DNA from: Alphaproteobacteria bacterium MedPE-SWcel
GTDB taxonomy: Bacteria; Pseudomonadota; Alphaproteobacteria; Rhodobacterales; Rhodobacteraceae
Length of the DNA stretch: 41,230 bases
NCBI GenBank assembly: GCA_001874255.1
Contig: MPDC01000032.1
Location: 1-41,230, forward strand
Direction of reading: 5' to 3'
Shown here: positions 40,791 to 41,230 of the stretch, in pieces
How positions within the stretch are numbered: the first letter of the stretch is position 1
Layout: the number at the start of each line of letters is the position of its first letter
Notes under the pieces: model-generated
The model's input: the letters and a program-made list of their open reading frames with translations, nothing else
Databases searched by the model: none
Told to the model about the DNA's origin: nothing
Program-made: the position numbers and the translations under genes

Positions 40791-41075
40791 ATGTTGGTTG
40801 TGGAGACGATTGCGAAGATCAGGCTGGCGTATTTCATTCAGAGGAAATCAATCAAGCAGATCTGCCGGGAACTGCGGGTATCACGGAACACGGTGCGGAA
40901 GGTGGTGCGGTCCGGGGCAACCGAGTTCAGCTATGATCGAACCAGCCAACCCCGCCCCAAGATCGACCCGTGGCGGTCCGATCTGGATGAAATGCTGGCC
41001 GAGAATGACCGGCAACCCAAACGCCAGCGGCTGACACTGGTTCGGATTTGCGAAGAGCTGCGCAACCGGGGTTAA
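40791..41075 (+). pseudogene. istA: IstA transposase, N-terminal fragment
   Basis: About 94 codons of an IS21 IstA: VVETIAKIRLAYFIQRKSIKQICRELRVSRNTVRKVVRS is the N-terminal helix-turn-helix that binds the IS ends. The integrase core is absent; a TAA at 41073-41075 ends the frame at the junction with istB-like sequence. ATG 40791 follows GAGGGAG by about 12 bases; TTG 40785 is an alternative start. Confidence 0.8.
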
Positions 41076-41217
41076 GCGCCAGCACGAACCCCAGCAGATC
41101 ATTGGCGATCTGCTCACCGCTGAGATACGCGAGAAGCAGGCGCGGTCGGTCAAATACCAGATGACCATCGCCATGCTTCATCGCTACCCATGCCAAGTTG
41201 TGCCAAGTGGCGGATGA
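41071..41217 (+). pseudogene. istB: IstB-like helper ATPase fragment
   Basis: In the frame after the istA stop, about 48 codons read PQQIIGDLLTAEIREKQARSVKYQ and then lose similarity before a TGA at 41215-41217. This resembles the N-terminal region of IstB-type ATP-binding helper proteins of IS21. The Walker A region is not present in the window. Confidence 0.5.
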
Positions 41218-41230
41218 CTTGGACAAGGCG

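Larger units (their letters stand above)
40689..41230 (+). mobile_element. Decayed IS21-family element
   Basis: A left end with repeated GACCCC-type sequence (TTGACCCC near 40697, GTGACCCCCC near 40730) precedes the start of an istA gene. IstA sequence stops after about 95 codons, and a short istB-like segment follows directly, so most of istA and part of istB are deleted. The element continues to the window edge in a disrupted form. The outer end position is approximate. Confidence 0.7.

Overview
The window looks like accessory DNA from a Rhodobacterales (Roseobacter-type) alphaproteobacterium. This rests on the high GC content of the metabolic genes, on the resemblance of the prophage tail genes to those of Rhodobacteraceae phages, and on an ectoine-degradation (doe) gene set typical of marine members of the group. 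No 16S rRNA or other strict taxonomic marker is present, so the assignment is an inference.

Layout. (1) 1-2.4 kb: prophage debris. A truncated IS5-type end abuts a broken M15 peptidase gene, followed by tail-chaperone-like genes with a possible -1 frameshift and a tape-measure gene cut by an IS3-type left end. (2) 2.4-7.0 kb: a PreA-like dihydropyrimidine dehydrogenase subunit without its Fe-S domain. Next come a secreted phosphate-binding-like protein and a membrane GGDEF-EAL protein, which form a likely sensor pair. (3) 7.5-12.6 kb: a UxaA-family dehydratase, then doeB, doeX and doeD for ectoine breakdown. doeA and doeC are not in the window. (4) 13.0-18.9 kb: an unusual cassette. It has a SARP-like winged-helix/TPR regulator, a PAP2/vanadium-haloperoxidase-type protein with 19 perfect Gly-His-Thr repeats at its N-terminus, a subtilisin-family peptidase without a signal peptide, and two small ORFs. 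A near-identical direct-repeat motif lies before the repeat protein and again after the peptidase.

(5) 19.3-38.0 kb: an 18.7 kb integrative defence island. Its ends are defined by a split tRNA-Arg(UCU) gene. The 5' half is at 19284-19326 and the 3' half at 38024-38069. The halves share a 12 bp core and together form a complete cloverleaf. The island carries its own intact tRNA-Arg(UCU), an excisionase-like gene, a Gabija-type GajA/GajB pair, a type I restriction-modification operon (hsdMSR), an orphan reverse transcriptase of the defence-associated kind, and two tandem tyrosine recombinases, one of which looks degenerate.

(6) 38.1-41.2 kb: a TniQ-like gene broken by one extra A in a homopolymer, a short IS5 transposase fragment, an unknown truncated gene, and a decayed IS21-type element running off the window end.

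The two most interesting parts are the GHT-repeat/subtilase cassette, which I do not recognise as a described system, and the defence island with its split and replaced tRNA and its lone reverse transcriptase.
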